Part shown: one piece after another, positions 19,382 through 29,338 of the stretch | Layout: each line of letters begins with the position of its first letter | Numbering within the stretch: the first letter of the stretch is position 1 | Source of the DNA: Colwellia polaris | GTDB lineage: Bacteria > Pseudomonadota > Gammaproteobacteria > Enterobacterales > Alteromonadaceae | Reading direction: 5' to 3' | Assembly: GCF_002104515.1 (NCBI RefSeq) | Contig: NZ_NBOE01000006.1 | Coordinates: forward strand, 186,001-250,000 | Length of the DNA: 64,000 nt | Position numbers and translations under genes: made by a program | The notes under the pieces: model-generated | Seen by the model: the letters and a program-made list of their open reading frames with translations, nothing else | Database searches by the model: none | What the model was told of the DNA's origin: nothing

Positions 19382-20218
19382 TTAAGCTACCTTTTTCAAT
19401 TCTCTTTCTTTGTATTCAAATACATTTGGACTTTGGTAGCCCAGAAATGAGTGCAATCGTTTGCTGTTGTACCACATCGTTATGTAGTTCATCACATCTT
19501 GTTGAGCGTCATAACGGGTTTGATAGTTACGCCAATGCACGCGCTCTTGTTTTAAGCTACCAAAAAAGCTCTCCGCTACCGCATTATCCCAGCAACAACC
19601 TTTCTTACTCATACTGCCCACAAAGCCATGTAATCTGAGTATTCGTCTATATTGATGACTCGCATATTGAACGCCTTGATCTGAATGTACTATCAATCCA
19701 GCTTTAGGCTTTCGTTGCCACATAGCCATCGTGAGCGCATCGCAAACAAGTTGAGCTTTCATCCGTGTGCCCATGCTCTAACCGACGACTTTACGTGAGT
19801 ATAGGTCGATTACTATCGCCAAATATAGCCAGCCTTCTGAAGTCCAGATGTAGGTTATATCTTGTACCCACGCTTGATCAGGTTGCACAACATCAAAGTG
19901 TTGTTCAAGTTCGTTTGGGTAAACGGGTTTATTGTGTTCGCTATTGGTTGTTGCTTTATATTTTTTCTTATAACGTACCCAAACGTTTGCTTCTTTCATT
20001 AACTGCGCTGTTTTTCTGCGGCTAACAGGGAAACTGAGTGCATTTAAGGATTTTTGAATACGTCTTGCGCCATAAGTATTGTCGCTAAACTTAGCGATGT
20101 CTTTCACCCATTCCAACATCTCTTGATGTGCTGTATCAATGGGCTTTTGAGCCTTTCTTTTTTGATAACTATAATAGTTATTGCTCCTTACAGCCAATAC
20201 GCGACACATCAGTATCAC
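19382..20218 (-). pseudogene. IS3-family transposase OrfB, amber-mutated
   Basis: rve/DDE integrase-type transposase. Compared with the intact copy at 25129-25965, codon TGG (Trp, after SRKVVG) is TAG at 19778-19780, splitting the protein into 146- and 130-residue parts. The first catalytic Asp (VQDITYIW) lies in the first part; the second Asp (VHSDQGVQ) and Glu (WDNAVAESFF) are in the second. The enzyme should be dead unless the amber codon is suppressed. Confidence 0.93.
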
Positions 20219-20256
20219 GGGCCAGATCTTCTTATGTTGGGCAACAAACGAATATT

Positions 20257-20550
20257 TTACTTCGTTTCCTTTGCAAAGAAGACCGTCGCTTTTTTTAATA
20301 TTTCACGCTCCATTTCTAGGCGCTTGACTTGGGCTTTAAGTTTACGGATTTCATCTTGCTCTGGCGTAAGCTTACCGTTACCTCTAAAAGCATGACCATC
20401 ATCATTTTCAGCTTCTTTGATCCATCGACCAAGCACTTGCGCACTGACGTCTAGATTTCTAGCAGCTTCAGCTACAGGATAGTTTTGATCCCTAACGAGG
20501 GCGATTGCATCTAGCTTGAATTCTTTTGAATAAGTTTTACGGTTTTTCAT
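20257..20550 (-). CDS. IS3-family transposase OrfA, copy 1
   Basis: A 97-residue helix-turn-helix protein ([22 protein letters not shown], then a leucine-zipper-like [16 protein letters not shown]) that binds IS ends. An A7-G run near the 3' end is the usual site for -1 frameshifting into orfB. It differs from copy 2 by a few residues (DQNY versus EQHY; KKAT versus KKTT). Confidence 0.93.
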   Translation of the reverse strand: MKNRKTYSKEFKLDAIALVRDQNYPVAEAARNLDVSAQVLGRWIKEAENDDGHAFRGNGKLTPEQDEIRKLKAQVKRLEMEREILKKATVFFAKETK

Positions 20551-20613
20551 TTGTATCTCCAGTTAAGTCAATTATGTCTTAACTGGGGTAGTCGAATCAA
20601 TTAGACCACGTCA

Positions 20614-21785
20614 TAGTAAAGTGTTCAGAGTGTGGTTCTGCTATGCATTTTCAAAAAAACTCGCACTGGAAACAAGCATATTTAATTTGTACTGTCGCAC
20701 GTAGAAATAAAGCTTGTAGCAATACAACTATTCGATATGATTATTTTGAAAATATATTTTTCAAATTATTTACTGAATTTAATTTTTCTTCTTTATTCAG
20801 TGCAAAAAGTTCAACCATCAGAATTCAAAGTATTGATAATCAAATACAGCCTTTACTCCCTGCGATCAATGAAATTTCTCGTAAAATAACAGCTCAATCA
20901 AGTCTATTAAATATGCTTGGAGAAGAAAGTATTGTTGAAATATCCACTGCTATTAGCTCATTGAATAATGAGAAGAAAAAATTAAGCCTTAAATTAAATG
21001 AGCTTAAATTCAAAAAAGAAAATCAACAAACAGAAAGTAACCTTCAAGAAGCATTTAACCTTTATAAACACATAAGAAAAAATGAAGATTACGAGAAAAG
21101 ATATAAAATTCATCAAACTTTAGCCAGATTATTATCTGTAGTTGTTGCTGATGGTAAAACTAATCAATGTTATGCCGTTTTAAACATGCCTGAGTTCAAA
21201 GAGGTAATGCTTAGCAGTTTTAAAATCATTAATAATCAAGTGGTATTTGAACACCACCCTGACGATTTTGATGGTCATTTTGCCCTTTTAATTTCATCAG
21301 ATCGTGCAACTAATACAACCGTTAATAAATCTGAAAAGTTACCTGTTAACAAAATAAGAGATTTTCTGGCATTAGAACATCATGATAAATTAAAAATTAA
21401 TGAATCAATAAAAATAATTAATAAAAAAATAATAGGTGATGAAATTAATTTACTGCCATCAGCAAGCTTTGGGGAATATTTAGCACAACTTGCAAATGAA
21501 GAGGTTTATAAGCTTTACAAAGGAGAACCATCTTACATATCTATTGAAGGAGAATTAGACGTAGGTTTACTATTTAATAGAAAGGATATATTTGTATTTC
21601 CTAAATTATTTAAAATCCCACCATTACCAACTAAAGATGAATTACATGATAGTTGGGGTTGTAAATCACCAGAATTTGCATGGCTTATTGATAATGACTA
21701 TTGGTTTAAATATGCTGATTTTGTTAATGATGGTAATCAGAAAGAAACAGATAAATTAATAGCTTTGGCATTATCAAACATTTAA
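20614..21785 (+). pseudogene. Large serine recombinase, C-terminal half (cut by IS)
   Basis: The frame is open from the IS junction and reads VKCSECGSAMHF, then Cys at LICTVARRNKAC: the zinc beta-ribbon of large serine recombinases. A coiled coil (about 20821-21060; IDNQIQPLLPAINEIS...) follows, as in phage-integrase-type family members, then a C-terminal extension. The N-terminal catalytic resolvase domain and the main DNA-binding domain are absent. They are not on the other side of the IS, so an adjacent deletion or rearrangement has removed them. The remaining ORF could start at ATG 20643 (380 residues), but it has no catalytic Ser and cannot recombine DNA. Confidence 0.8.
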
Positions 21786-21812
21786 AAATGTAAATTAATC
21801 GTGTTATAAACT

Positions 21813-21848
21813 ATGAACATAAACAATTTTTAAATTGTTTATGTTCAT
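21813..21848. repeat. Perfect 17-bp inverted repeat with 2-nt centre
   Basis: ATGAACATAAACAATTT - TT - AAATTGTTTATGTTCAT, 28 bp after the recombinase stop. It could be a terminator (weakly GC) or a binding/recombination site. Confidence 0.85.
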
Positions 21849-22058
21849 GAATGAAAGAAGTTCATTTTTTATCTTCATTTGTTACTTATAACGGGCAGTT
21901 TTAAGTTTCATAGTTGTTGTAAATAATTTGTCTAAATGGTTATTAAAACAATTATTGAGCCTATCAAGCTTTGGGGCTACATAGCTCTATAGTAATTATC
22001 ATTACTTTGTAGTTAGCTTGAACAATTAGTATAAAATTTCTAATGCAAATATATATAA

Positions 22059-22094
22059 ACGGAAAAGTACTTTCTTATGTTTGTACTTTTCCGT
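22059..22094 (-). terminator. Hairpin downstream of the poly-C secreted protein gene
   Basis: Perfect 12-bp arms ACGGAAAAGTAC / GTACTTTTCCGT around a 12-nt loop, 35 bp beyond the stop of the minus-strand gene. A U-rich stretch follows on that strand. Confidence 0.6.
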
Positions 22095-22128
22095 ATGAAT
22101 TCAAGAAAAAATATAATGTCTGCTTGAA

Positions 22129-22596
22129 TTAAGGAACTTCTTTATCTTCCTGTGGTGTATCTGTTATTACTACACGGCAAATATTACAAAAACCGTTCCA
22201 TCCCCAAGAACCTGAACCCCCTATTCCGAAGAAGCTGGCACCACCTAGTGCATCAATATATGAATTCCCATACGGAAACCTGATGAACAAGTCTTTAAAG
22301 TCTTGCATAGTAAAATCATTTGACGTTTCCTTGCCTGCCTCTGCGAATTTAATACTGCTATATCTACTTAAATATTTAAACCGCTTTATTATTCCATCTT
22401 TAAATTTGACATGGTAATACTTGCCAACTCGCATCCGTAAATGCAAGCCCGCACGTTGCATATTGGAGGAGTTGATTACGTCAATATCACTATATGGTTG
22501 ATCTACGTAAAACGGGGGGGGGGTAGCATTTGCAATTGATACGATACTTATATTAATAAAAAAAAACAATATTAACAATAAACCTTTATTTTTCAT
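22129..22596 (-). CDS. Secreted small protein with poly-C tract (candidate phase-variable)
   Basis: 155 residues from ATG 22596 (SD AGGGA; a GTG at 22599 is also possible). A Lys-then-hydrophobic N-terminus of about 23 residues ends ...SIANA, a good signal peptidase I site, immediately followed by TPPPFYVDQP. The Thr-Pro-Pro-Pro codons contain an uninterrupted run of ten C (22514-22523 on the plus strand as G). The mature part has a Gly-rich segment (GGASFFGIGGSGSWGWNGF) and a CNIC pair near the end. No family recognised. A one-base change in the C run would destroy the reading frame right after the signal peptide, as in phase-variable surface genes. Located between the inverted IS copies. 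Confidence 0.6.
   Translation of the reverse strand: MKNKGLLLILFFFINISIVSIANATPPPFYVDQPYSDIDVINSSNMQRAGLHLRMRVGKYYHVKFKDGIIKRFKYLSRYSSIKFAEAGKETSNDFTMQDFKDLFIRFPYGNSYIDALGGASFFGIGGSGSWGWNGFCNICRVVITDTPQEDKEVP
22514..22523. repeat. Homopolymer tract (G)10
   Basis: Ten consecutive G on the plus strand (C on the coding strand), a few codons after the signal peptide of the minus-strand gene. It stands out strongly in this AT-rich region. Confidence 0.97.
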
Positions 22597-22647
22597 CACG
22601 AAATCCCTATTATGTATGTTAATGAATGATTAACAGGAGTGTGTTGC

Positions 22648-23574
22648 ATGAATGTTAGGAAAGTGTCAATAGTGTCAATAGTGTCAATAGTGTCAATAGT
22701 CTTATATTTTCAAACAAAAAATAGTGTGAATGAGGCTACTATAAAAGTTAATGGAAACCAGCCTCTTATCGTTAAAAAAATTCAAACTGCACCTTCTCAA
22801 GACAAATTAAAAAATAGTAATATAGCTTTAACACCTGACGATGAGCATTCGTGGCGTGACATCGGCAACAGTACAGTAAACCCCTTTGTACTAGAAGCAT
22901 CTACATTAGGTTTGGCAAGTATTTATCCGATATCACCATTAGAACTTTACCAAAATAACATTGAAAAGGCAGAGCTTGGAGATCCAAAATCTCAGTACCT
23001 TGTAGCTCGAGCGATAAGAGAATGTAAAGGATTAGCCAATGAGAGTAAGGTGCAAGAACTAACGAATGAAAATTTAGTTGGTGAAGATGTTTTACTGGTA
23101 ATTAAGGCTCACGCATCTTATTGTAAAGATTTTGTTGAAGCTTTTCCTACAATTGAATTGGACGATTGGAATTCTCATTATGAATGGCTAGTTAAGGCCA
23201 AAGAAAATAACAACCATGATGCAATGGCATGGTATATGGATTTGCATCCAGATCAATTTAGCCAAGAGCAAGCACTTGATATATTAAGCAATGCCTTTGA
23301 TAGTAGAAAATCAGATGATTTTTTGGTATACACAAATGCATTGACATATATTTCAAATTTTGTGCCTGATAGTAGCACTGTGAGAGATTCTTGGGAATTA
23401 GCTATTTGTGAAGTAAGAAATATGTGCGATGAATCCACGATGAAAGCTTACATCACTTATCATAATGATGTGCTTACAGCTGATGAAATTGCGGAAAAGT
23501 CTAAAGAAGTTGTTGAAGCCATGTTAGCTAAAGACACTGTAATGTTAAAAAAATTACTCGAAGGGGCTTATTAA
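22648..23574 (+). CDS. Membrane-anchored protein with N-terminal 9-bp repeats
   Basis: 308 residues from ATG 22648 (SD CAGGAG). The N-terminus is KVSIVSIVSIVSIVLYF: four in-frame copies of a 9-bp repeat encode the hydrophobic anchor or signal segment. The rest is soluble and helical, with AELGDPKSQYLVARAIREC resembling a Sel1/TPR-like repeat and Cys residues spaced along the chain. I do not recognise the family. It is divergent from the poly-C secreted protein, sharing a 50-bp spacer, so the two may be functionally paired. AT-rich codon use like its neighbours. Confidence 0.6.
   Translation: MNVRKVSIVSIVSIVSIVLYFQTKNSVNEATIKVNGNQPLIVKKIQTAPSQDKLKNSNIALTPDDEHSWRDIGNSTVNPFVLEASTLGLASIYPISPLELYQNNIEKAELGDPKSQYLVARAIRECKGLANESKVQELTNENLVGEDVLLVIKAHASYCKDFVEAFPTIELDDWNSHYEWLVKAKENNNHDAMAWYMDLHPDQFSQEQALDILSNAFDSRKSDDFLVYTNALTYISNFVPDSSTVRDSWELAICEVRNMCDESTMKAYITYHNDVLTADEIAEKSKEVVEAMLAKDTVMLKKLLEGAY
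22662..22697 (+). repeat. 9-bp tandem repeat (AGTGTCAAT) x4, in frame
   Basis: Four perfect copies encode Val-Ser-Ile repeats in the hydrophobic N-terminus. Gains or losses would lengthen or shorten the membrane segment by three residues without a frameshift. Confidence 0.95.
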
Positions 23575-23783
23575 ATCTGTCATTTTGATATATGGACAGA
23601 TGTTATTATATCTACTGTTTTACAATTTTATTGGCAGAGAAATCGACTCAGAAGTAATGTTATAATTCATCTGAAACTTTACAGAATCAATAGCCACTAC
23701 GGTAGATTTTAAAACCATCTATTAGATTAAGACCTAGAAGCTCAATGTATCGCTTGAGCTTCTACATATAATATTAAGTAATA
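23575..23783. other. Intergenic between convergent genes in the IS-bounded island
   Basis: About 210 bp, with a stem AGAAGCTCAA / TTGAGCTTCT (23727-23764, GTATCGC-like loop) that can act as a bidirectional terminator. Nothing else seen. Confidence 0.5.
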
Positions 23784-24257
23784 CTATCGCCTTTTATGTT
23801 TATGCCCCTTTGTATCTTTACCTTTATCAATGCTTACAACTATTTCCTGAATTGCTAAGTTCTTTAAAATTAACTTTTTTGACTCGGTATGGTCTATTTC
23901 CCATAAAATAAATTGCTGTTTATTGTATCTATGATTAAAACAGAACCTCAGAGCGGTAGAAAATAAAAATCCCGCCAAAAGGTAATGCGATAATCTCAAT
24001 TTATAAAGCGTTTCTGGTTTGAACCCTCGAAGATATAATCGTCTAGTTTTCTTGTTTTTTCGTGGCGATAAAATATATGCTGAAATAATATCAGAAATAC
24101 TTAATGTACCAGATTGACTATCTATATAAGATTCAAGCTCAGGATATTTTTTTAATAAATACAGTACTTCTTCTGTTAACCAACTCTCAGCATTTTTTAG
24201 GTTATTATCCTTTGCCAATTCAGTGACTAAATTTTGGGCTGATTTCCAACTTGCCAT
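23784..24257 (-). CDS. Hypothetical protein in IS-bounded island
   Basis: 157 residues, overlapping the upstream gene by one base. Mainly helical and strongly basic at the C-terminus (KGKDTKGHKHKRR). Contains RKNKKTRRLYLRGFKPETLYKLRL. No recognised domain. Likely translated with the truncated gene before it; the basic composition would fit nucleic-acid binding, but this is only inference. Confidence 0.5.
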   Translation of the reverse strand: MASWKSAQNLVTELAKDNNLKNAESWLTEEVLYLLKKYPELESYIDSQSGTLSISDIISAYILSPRKNKKTRRLYLRGFKPETLYKLRLSHYLLAGFLFSTALRFCFNHRYNKQQFILWEIDHTESKKLILKNLAIQEIVVSIDKGKDTKGHKHKRR

Positions 24258-24733
24258 TAATTCAACTCCCTTCTCGAATTTAGCTTTGCTTTGTTAACAG
24301 TGGCTTTTTTCGAGTAATTTAACTTATACTCAGGTTCAAGTTCAGGAATTTCAATACGGGAAATATGATTAATAAATAAATTATTTTTTTGATAATAATC
24401 TGAATTATACCTCTTACTTCTTTTAGTTTGTGGCTGATAATCGCTCGGTGATATTTTCAAACTATTTAATACCGCGTAGTTAAATGTCTTTTTAAGTGCA
24501 GTAATTATGCTTTTCTTTTGAAGTTCAGTTTTAACATTTCCACTAATTATTTTTGATACTACAAGATTTAAATGTGGATTTTTTTCATCATTAATATTAA
24601 CAAAAATATGCTTGGTAATTTCTTCTTTTGATGTGTTGGTGAAAAACATCAATGTATTAATAAGCTCTTTAGTTATATAAGACCATTCAGCCTTAGTAGG
24701 GTTTATCCCTAACCTTTCTGGGAGGGTGAACAC
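24257..24733 (-). pseudogene. Hypothetical gene truncated at its 5' end by IS copy 2; weak relaxase-like motif
   Basis: 158 codons are open from GTG 24733, the very base next to the IS end. No ribosome binding site is possible there except from the IS, and an in-frame stop (TAG) lies just inside the IS. The original N-terminus has therefore probably been lost. The segment HIFVNINDEKNPHLNLVVSK resembles the HxD-x-(D/E)-x-PHxH core of MobA-type relaxases with some His replaced by Asn. This is a weak, by-eye similarity. It is followed by the 157-residue gene in overlapping arrangement. Confidence 0.45.
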
Positions 24734-24796
24734 TGACGTGGTCTAATTGATTCGACTACCCCAGTTAAGACATAATTGACTTAACTGGAGATACAA

Positions 24797-25090
24797 ATGA
24801 AAAACCGTAAAACTTATTCAAAAGAATTCAAACTAGATGCAATCGCCCTCGTTAGAGAGCAACACTATCCTGTAGCAGAAGCCGCTAGAAATCTAGACGT
24901 CAGTGCGCAAGTGCTTGGCAGATGGATCAAAGAAGCTGAAAATGATGATGGCCATGCTTTTAGAGGGAACGGTAAACTTACGCCAGAGCAAGATGAAATT
25001 CGTAAACTTAAAGCCCAAGTCAAGCGTCTAGAAATGGAGCGTGAGATATTAAAAAAAACGACGGTCTTCTTTGCAAAGGAAACGAAGTAA
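24797..25090 (+). CDS. IS3-family transposase OrfA, copy 2
   Basis: 97 residues, helix-turn-helix plus leucine-zipper region as in copy 1. An A8 run at 25051-25058 (TTA AAA AAA ACG) allows a -1 shift. The shifted frame continues without a stop ([26 protein letters not shown]) into orfB, giving an OrfAB fusion transposase of about 380 residues, standard for IS3-family elements. Confidence 0.95.
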   Translation: MKNRKTYSKEFKLDAIALVREQHYPVAEAARNLDVSAQVLGRWIKEAENDDGHAFRGNGKLTPEQDEIRKLKAQVKRLEMEREILKKTTVFFAKETK

Positions 25091-25128
25091 AATATTCGTT
25101 TGTTGCCCAACATAAGAAGATCTGGCCC

Positions 25129-25965
25129 GTGATACTAATGTGTCGCGTATTGGGTGTAAGAAGTAACAACTATTATAGTTATCAAAAAAGAAAGGATCAA
25201 AAGCCCATTGATACAATGCATCAAGAGATGTTGGATTGGGTGAAAGACATCGCTAAGTTTAGTGACAATACTTATGGCGCAAGACGCATTCAAAAATCCT
25301 TAAATGCACTCAGTTTCCCTGTTAGCCGCAGAAAAACAGCGCAGTTAATGAAAGAAGCAAACGTTTGGGTACGTTATAAGAAAAAATATAAGGCAACGAC
25401 AAATAGCGAACACAACAAGCCTATTTACGCGAACGAACTTGAGCAACACTTTGATGTTCAACAACCGGATCAAGCGTGGGTGCAAGATATTACCTACATC
25501 TGGACTTCAGAAGGTTGGCTATATTTGGCAATAGTAATCGACCTATACTCGCGTAAAGTTGTTGGTTGGAGCATGGGCACACGGATGAAAGCTCAACTTG
25601 TTTGTGATGCGCTCACGATGGCGATGTGGCAACGAAAGCCTAAAGCTGGATTGATAGTACATTCAGATCAAGGCGTTCAATATGCGAGTCATCAATATAG
25701 GCGAATACTCAGGTTACATGGCTTTGTGGGCAGCATGAGTAAGAAGGGTTGCTGCTGGGATAATGCGGTAGCAGAGAGCTTCTTTGGTAGCTTAAAACAA
25801 GAGCGCGTGCATTGGCGTAACTATCAAACCCGTTATGACGCTCAACAAGATGTGATGAACTACATAACGATGTGGTACAACAGCAACCGATTGCACTCAT
25901 ATCTGGGCTACCAAAGTCCAAATGCGTATGAAGGCAAAGAAAGAGAATTGAAAAAGGTAGCTTAA
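25129..25965 (+). CDS. IS3-family transposase OrfB, copy 2
   Basis: 278 codons from ATG 25129, though expression is expected as a frameshift fusion with OrfA. An HTH_21 region ([13 protein letters not shown]...[12 protein letters not shown]) is followed by the rve catalytic core with Asp ([10 protein letters not shown]), Asp (VHSDQGVQYAS) and Glu (WDNAVAESFFGSL), then a C-terminal YNSNRLHSYLGYQSP. All DDE residues are present, so the element is probably active and could move copy 1 in trans. Confidence 0.96.
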   Translation: MILMCRVLGVRSNNYYSYQKRKDQKPIDTMHQEMLDWVKDIAKFSDNTYGARRIQKSLNALSFPVSRRKTAQLMKEANVWVRYKKKYKATTNSEHNKPIYANELEQHFDVQQPDQAWVQDITYIWTSEGWLYLAIVIDLYSRKVVGWSMGTRMKAQLVCDALTMAMWQRKPKAGLIVHSDQGVQYASHQYRRILRLHGFVGSMSKKGCCWDNAVAESFFGSLKQERVHWRNYQTRYDAQQDVMNYITMWYNSNRLHSYLGYQSPNAYEGKERELKKVA

Positions 25966-26062
25966 CGAACTTAACTGGGGTGTCTGAATTTAGTTGACCA
26001 GGTCATCCACCACCTAGCCATTTTTGGGGGTACTCTACTTAGAATGAGTAGAAATATAAATC

Positions 26063-26458
26063 TTATGATTCAATAAAATGACTATTCATATTAATGATTG
26101 TCGCTTCTGATATTTTTTGAGACTTTTTAGTTTCATAATCAAAATGCACCATTACAGCAGTACCAGAGGCACACTTATTACCTTCCTGCCAAGCTTCTTG
26201 ATATACGTCAAATGAACTATTACCAATACGGCTAATATAAGCTCTTAATTCAACATCAGCCCCATATTGCAATTCAGCATGAAATTCGACTGTCGTTTAA
26301 GCTAAAATCAATTTCCAAGCATTTAAATTTAGATCTGGCGTAAACCATTTAAAAATAGGATCTCTAGCACCTTCAAACCACTGTGCAACAACAGTATTAT
26401 TAATGTGACCTAATCCATCAGTTTCGCAAAACCTTGGTCTAACAGTTTCATTAATCAT
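26063..26458 (-). pseudogene. Acyl-CoA thioesterase (4HBT family), broken by in-frame TAA
   Basis: From ATG 26458 the frame reads RFCETDGLGHINNTVVAQWFEGAR..., the hot-dog thioesterase start with Asp-x-x-x-H-x-N-N. It then hits TAA at 26297-26299, and continues in the same frame with TTVEFHAELQYGADVELR and SRIGNSSFDVYQEAW to the stop at 26063. Intact relatives have a residue such as Arg at the stop position. About 130 residues if read through. Next to the IS-bounded island; probably decayed. Confidence 0.8.
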
Positions 26459-26714
26459 TATTTTTTCCTAAATTATTTTTATTATTATATTTTTAATATA
26501 AATAACAATCAATTATCTTTTTTTGTTAAATGTTGCACATAGTGTTGCTCATATGTCCCTTTGTTTTTCTTTTACGCTTACCTATTGCTGATAACAATAT
26601 GAAAGTAATATCGACCGTGAAGTTAATAAAGAGTGAACAGGTAAGCGAGGCGGAGCATTAATGCCTGTTGTCCTCATCCTGTGCGGTCAGTGTTATAAAG
26701 TAAAAGCTAGCAGA
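26459..26714. other. Intergenic between thioesterase pseudogene and DUF4202 gene
   Basis: About 255 bp. No terminator or promoter that I can support. Confidence 0.3.
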
Positions 26715-27299
26715 TCATGCTAAAGCCTTACCAACCAATATTGCAAGGTGTGAAGGTAACGTTAAACCTAATGCTATTTCTTGCCCTCGCGTTGACATTT
26801 TTCCCCACGTTAATTGTAATATCCGGATGATTTTTTCGTCATTGTGCTTGGCGGCAAAGGCGTCAAAGTAATATTGCAAAAATACTAAACAGGCTACGTC
26901 TTCCAGGGTTTGGCTTTCAGTATTTGACTTTAAGTTTTCTTTTCTAATAATTGCCGCGGTTTTACTCGCTTCATCTTCACTGTAACCAAAATCTAGCATC
27001 AAAGCCTTAGCTGTTTCCGCGTGAAAAATTCCAAGTTCCTTACGCCATGTAAAATAGCCTTTTTTACCTTCAGAAAATTCAGTACGCTTTAAGTGCCATC
27101 GTTTTACATGTTGTGCACGAACAGCAATTTGTAAACATTCACTAGCGTCTGGCCAATAATTATCGAGACAAGCTGACATATATTGGCCGTATAATAATTC
27201 TTTTGGATGGCTAATGCCGTCGACAATAGTGAGGTTGATATCTGCTGAGTTAATTGCGTCGATGGCGTGTAGTACTTTTTGTAATTGGCTCATAGTCAT
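26715..27299 (-). CDS. DUF4202 domain-containing protein
   Basis: 194 residues with the family's conserved HVKRWHLKRTEFSEGKKGYFTWRKELGIFHA block, rich in His, Lys and Trp, and a helical C-terminus. Molecular function is not established for this family; the His-Asp/His-Glu pattern hints at a metal-binding helical (HD-like) fold. ATG 27299 or 27293 can serve as start; neither has a strong SD. Monocistronic, divergent from pyrG. Confidence 0.85.
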   Translation of the reverse strand: MTMSQLQKVLHAIDAINSADINLTIVDGISHPKELLYGQYMSACLDNYWPDASECLQIAVRAQHVKRWHLKRTEFSEGKKGYFTWRKELGIFHAETAKALMLDFGYSEDEASKTAAIIRKENLKSNTESQTLEDVACLVFLQYYFDAFAAKHNDEKIIRILQLTWGKMSTRGQEIALGLTLPSHLAILVGKALA

Positions 27300-27577
27300 T
27301 TGTTTTTATTTATTGAAAAGTAAAACAATAGTTTAGCTCTATTTTCATTAACAATACCAATTGAAAAAACAAAAAAGTAGCTTAGCGGGCTTAAATGTTA
27401 AATAACAGTATGACTTTTAACCATATATGTTCACTATTGCATAATAAAAAATGACGAAATTTTAGTCATTTGGACGAGGTTTATCAATCCAGTGCTAATT
27501 ATGCAAAAATACTTTAAGGTCAATATATAAAGTGTTAATAAAAATTTGTGCAACTAGATGCATTGATCTTATTGTTG

Positions 27578-27600
27578 TGCGCACGGCTTTTCAGTATAAT
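27578..27600 (+). promoter_or_regulatory. Probable pyrG promoter
   Basis: A perfect -10 TATAAT lies at 27595-27600 with a TTGTTG -35 ending at 27577 (17-bp spacing), 88 bp before the ATG. Confidence 0.6.
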
Positions 27601-27614
27601 ACTTTCCCGTCCTA

Positions 27615-27652
27615 CTAAATTCATTTGTTTACCAAATAACAAATCAATTTAG
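27615..27652 (+). promoter_or_regulatory. Leader hairpin of pyrG
   Basis: Inverted repeat CTAAATTCATTTGTT / AACAAATCAATTTAG with an 8-nt loop and one C-C mismatch, in the pyrG 5' untranslated region. Possible mRNA stabiliser or attenuation element; role unknown. Confidence 0.45.
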
Positions 27653-29326
<1,674 letters not shown>

Positions 29327-29338
29327 ACCTAACTTATG

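Larger units (their letters stand above)
19342..20613 (-). mobile_element. IS3-family insertion sequence, copy 1 (inactivated)
   Basis: A 1272-bp element read on the minus strand. The left end TGACCTGGTCAACTAAATTC and the right end (minus strand) TGACGTGGTCTAATTGATTC are imperfect inverted repeats of about 36 bp that both run into CCCCAGTTAAG. It contains orfA and an orfB broken by TAG at 19778-19780. No direct target duplication flanks it (AAC left, TAG right), suggesting rearrangement after insertion. The second copy is inverted at 24734-26005. Confidence 0.95.
24734..26005 (+). mobile_element. IS3-family insertion sequence, copy 2 (intact)
   Basis: A 1272-bp element, nearly identical to copy 1 but inverted relative to it. 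Ends TGACGTGGTC...GACCAGGTCA. orfA and orfB are both open. Flanking bases (CAC left, TCC right) are not a direct repeat, as with copy 1. Together the two copies bracket about 4.1 kb like a composite transposon, but target duplications do not support a single composite insertion. Confidence 0.95.

Noticed and set aside
19342-26005. Simple composite transposon
   Set aside because: Two inverted IS copies flank cargo, but no target duplication surrounds the whole unit and both inner border genes are truncated, so rearrangement is more likely.
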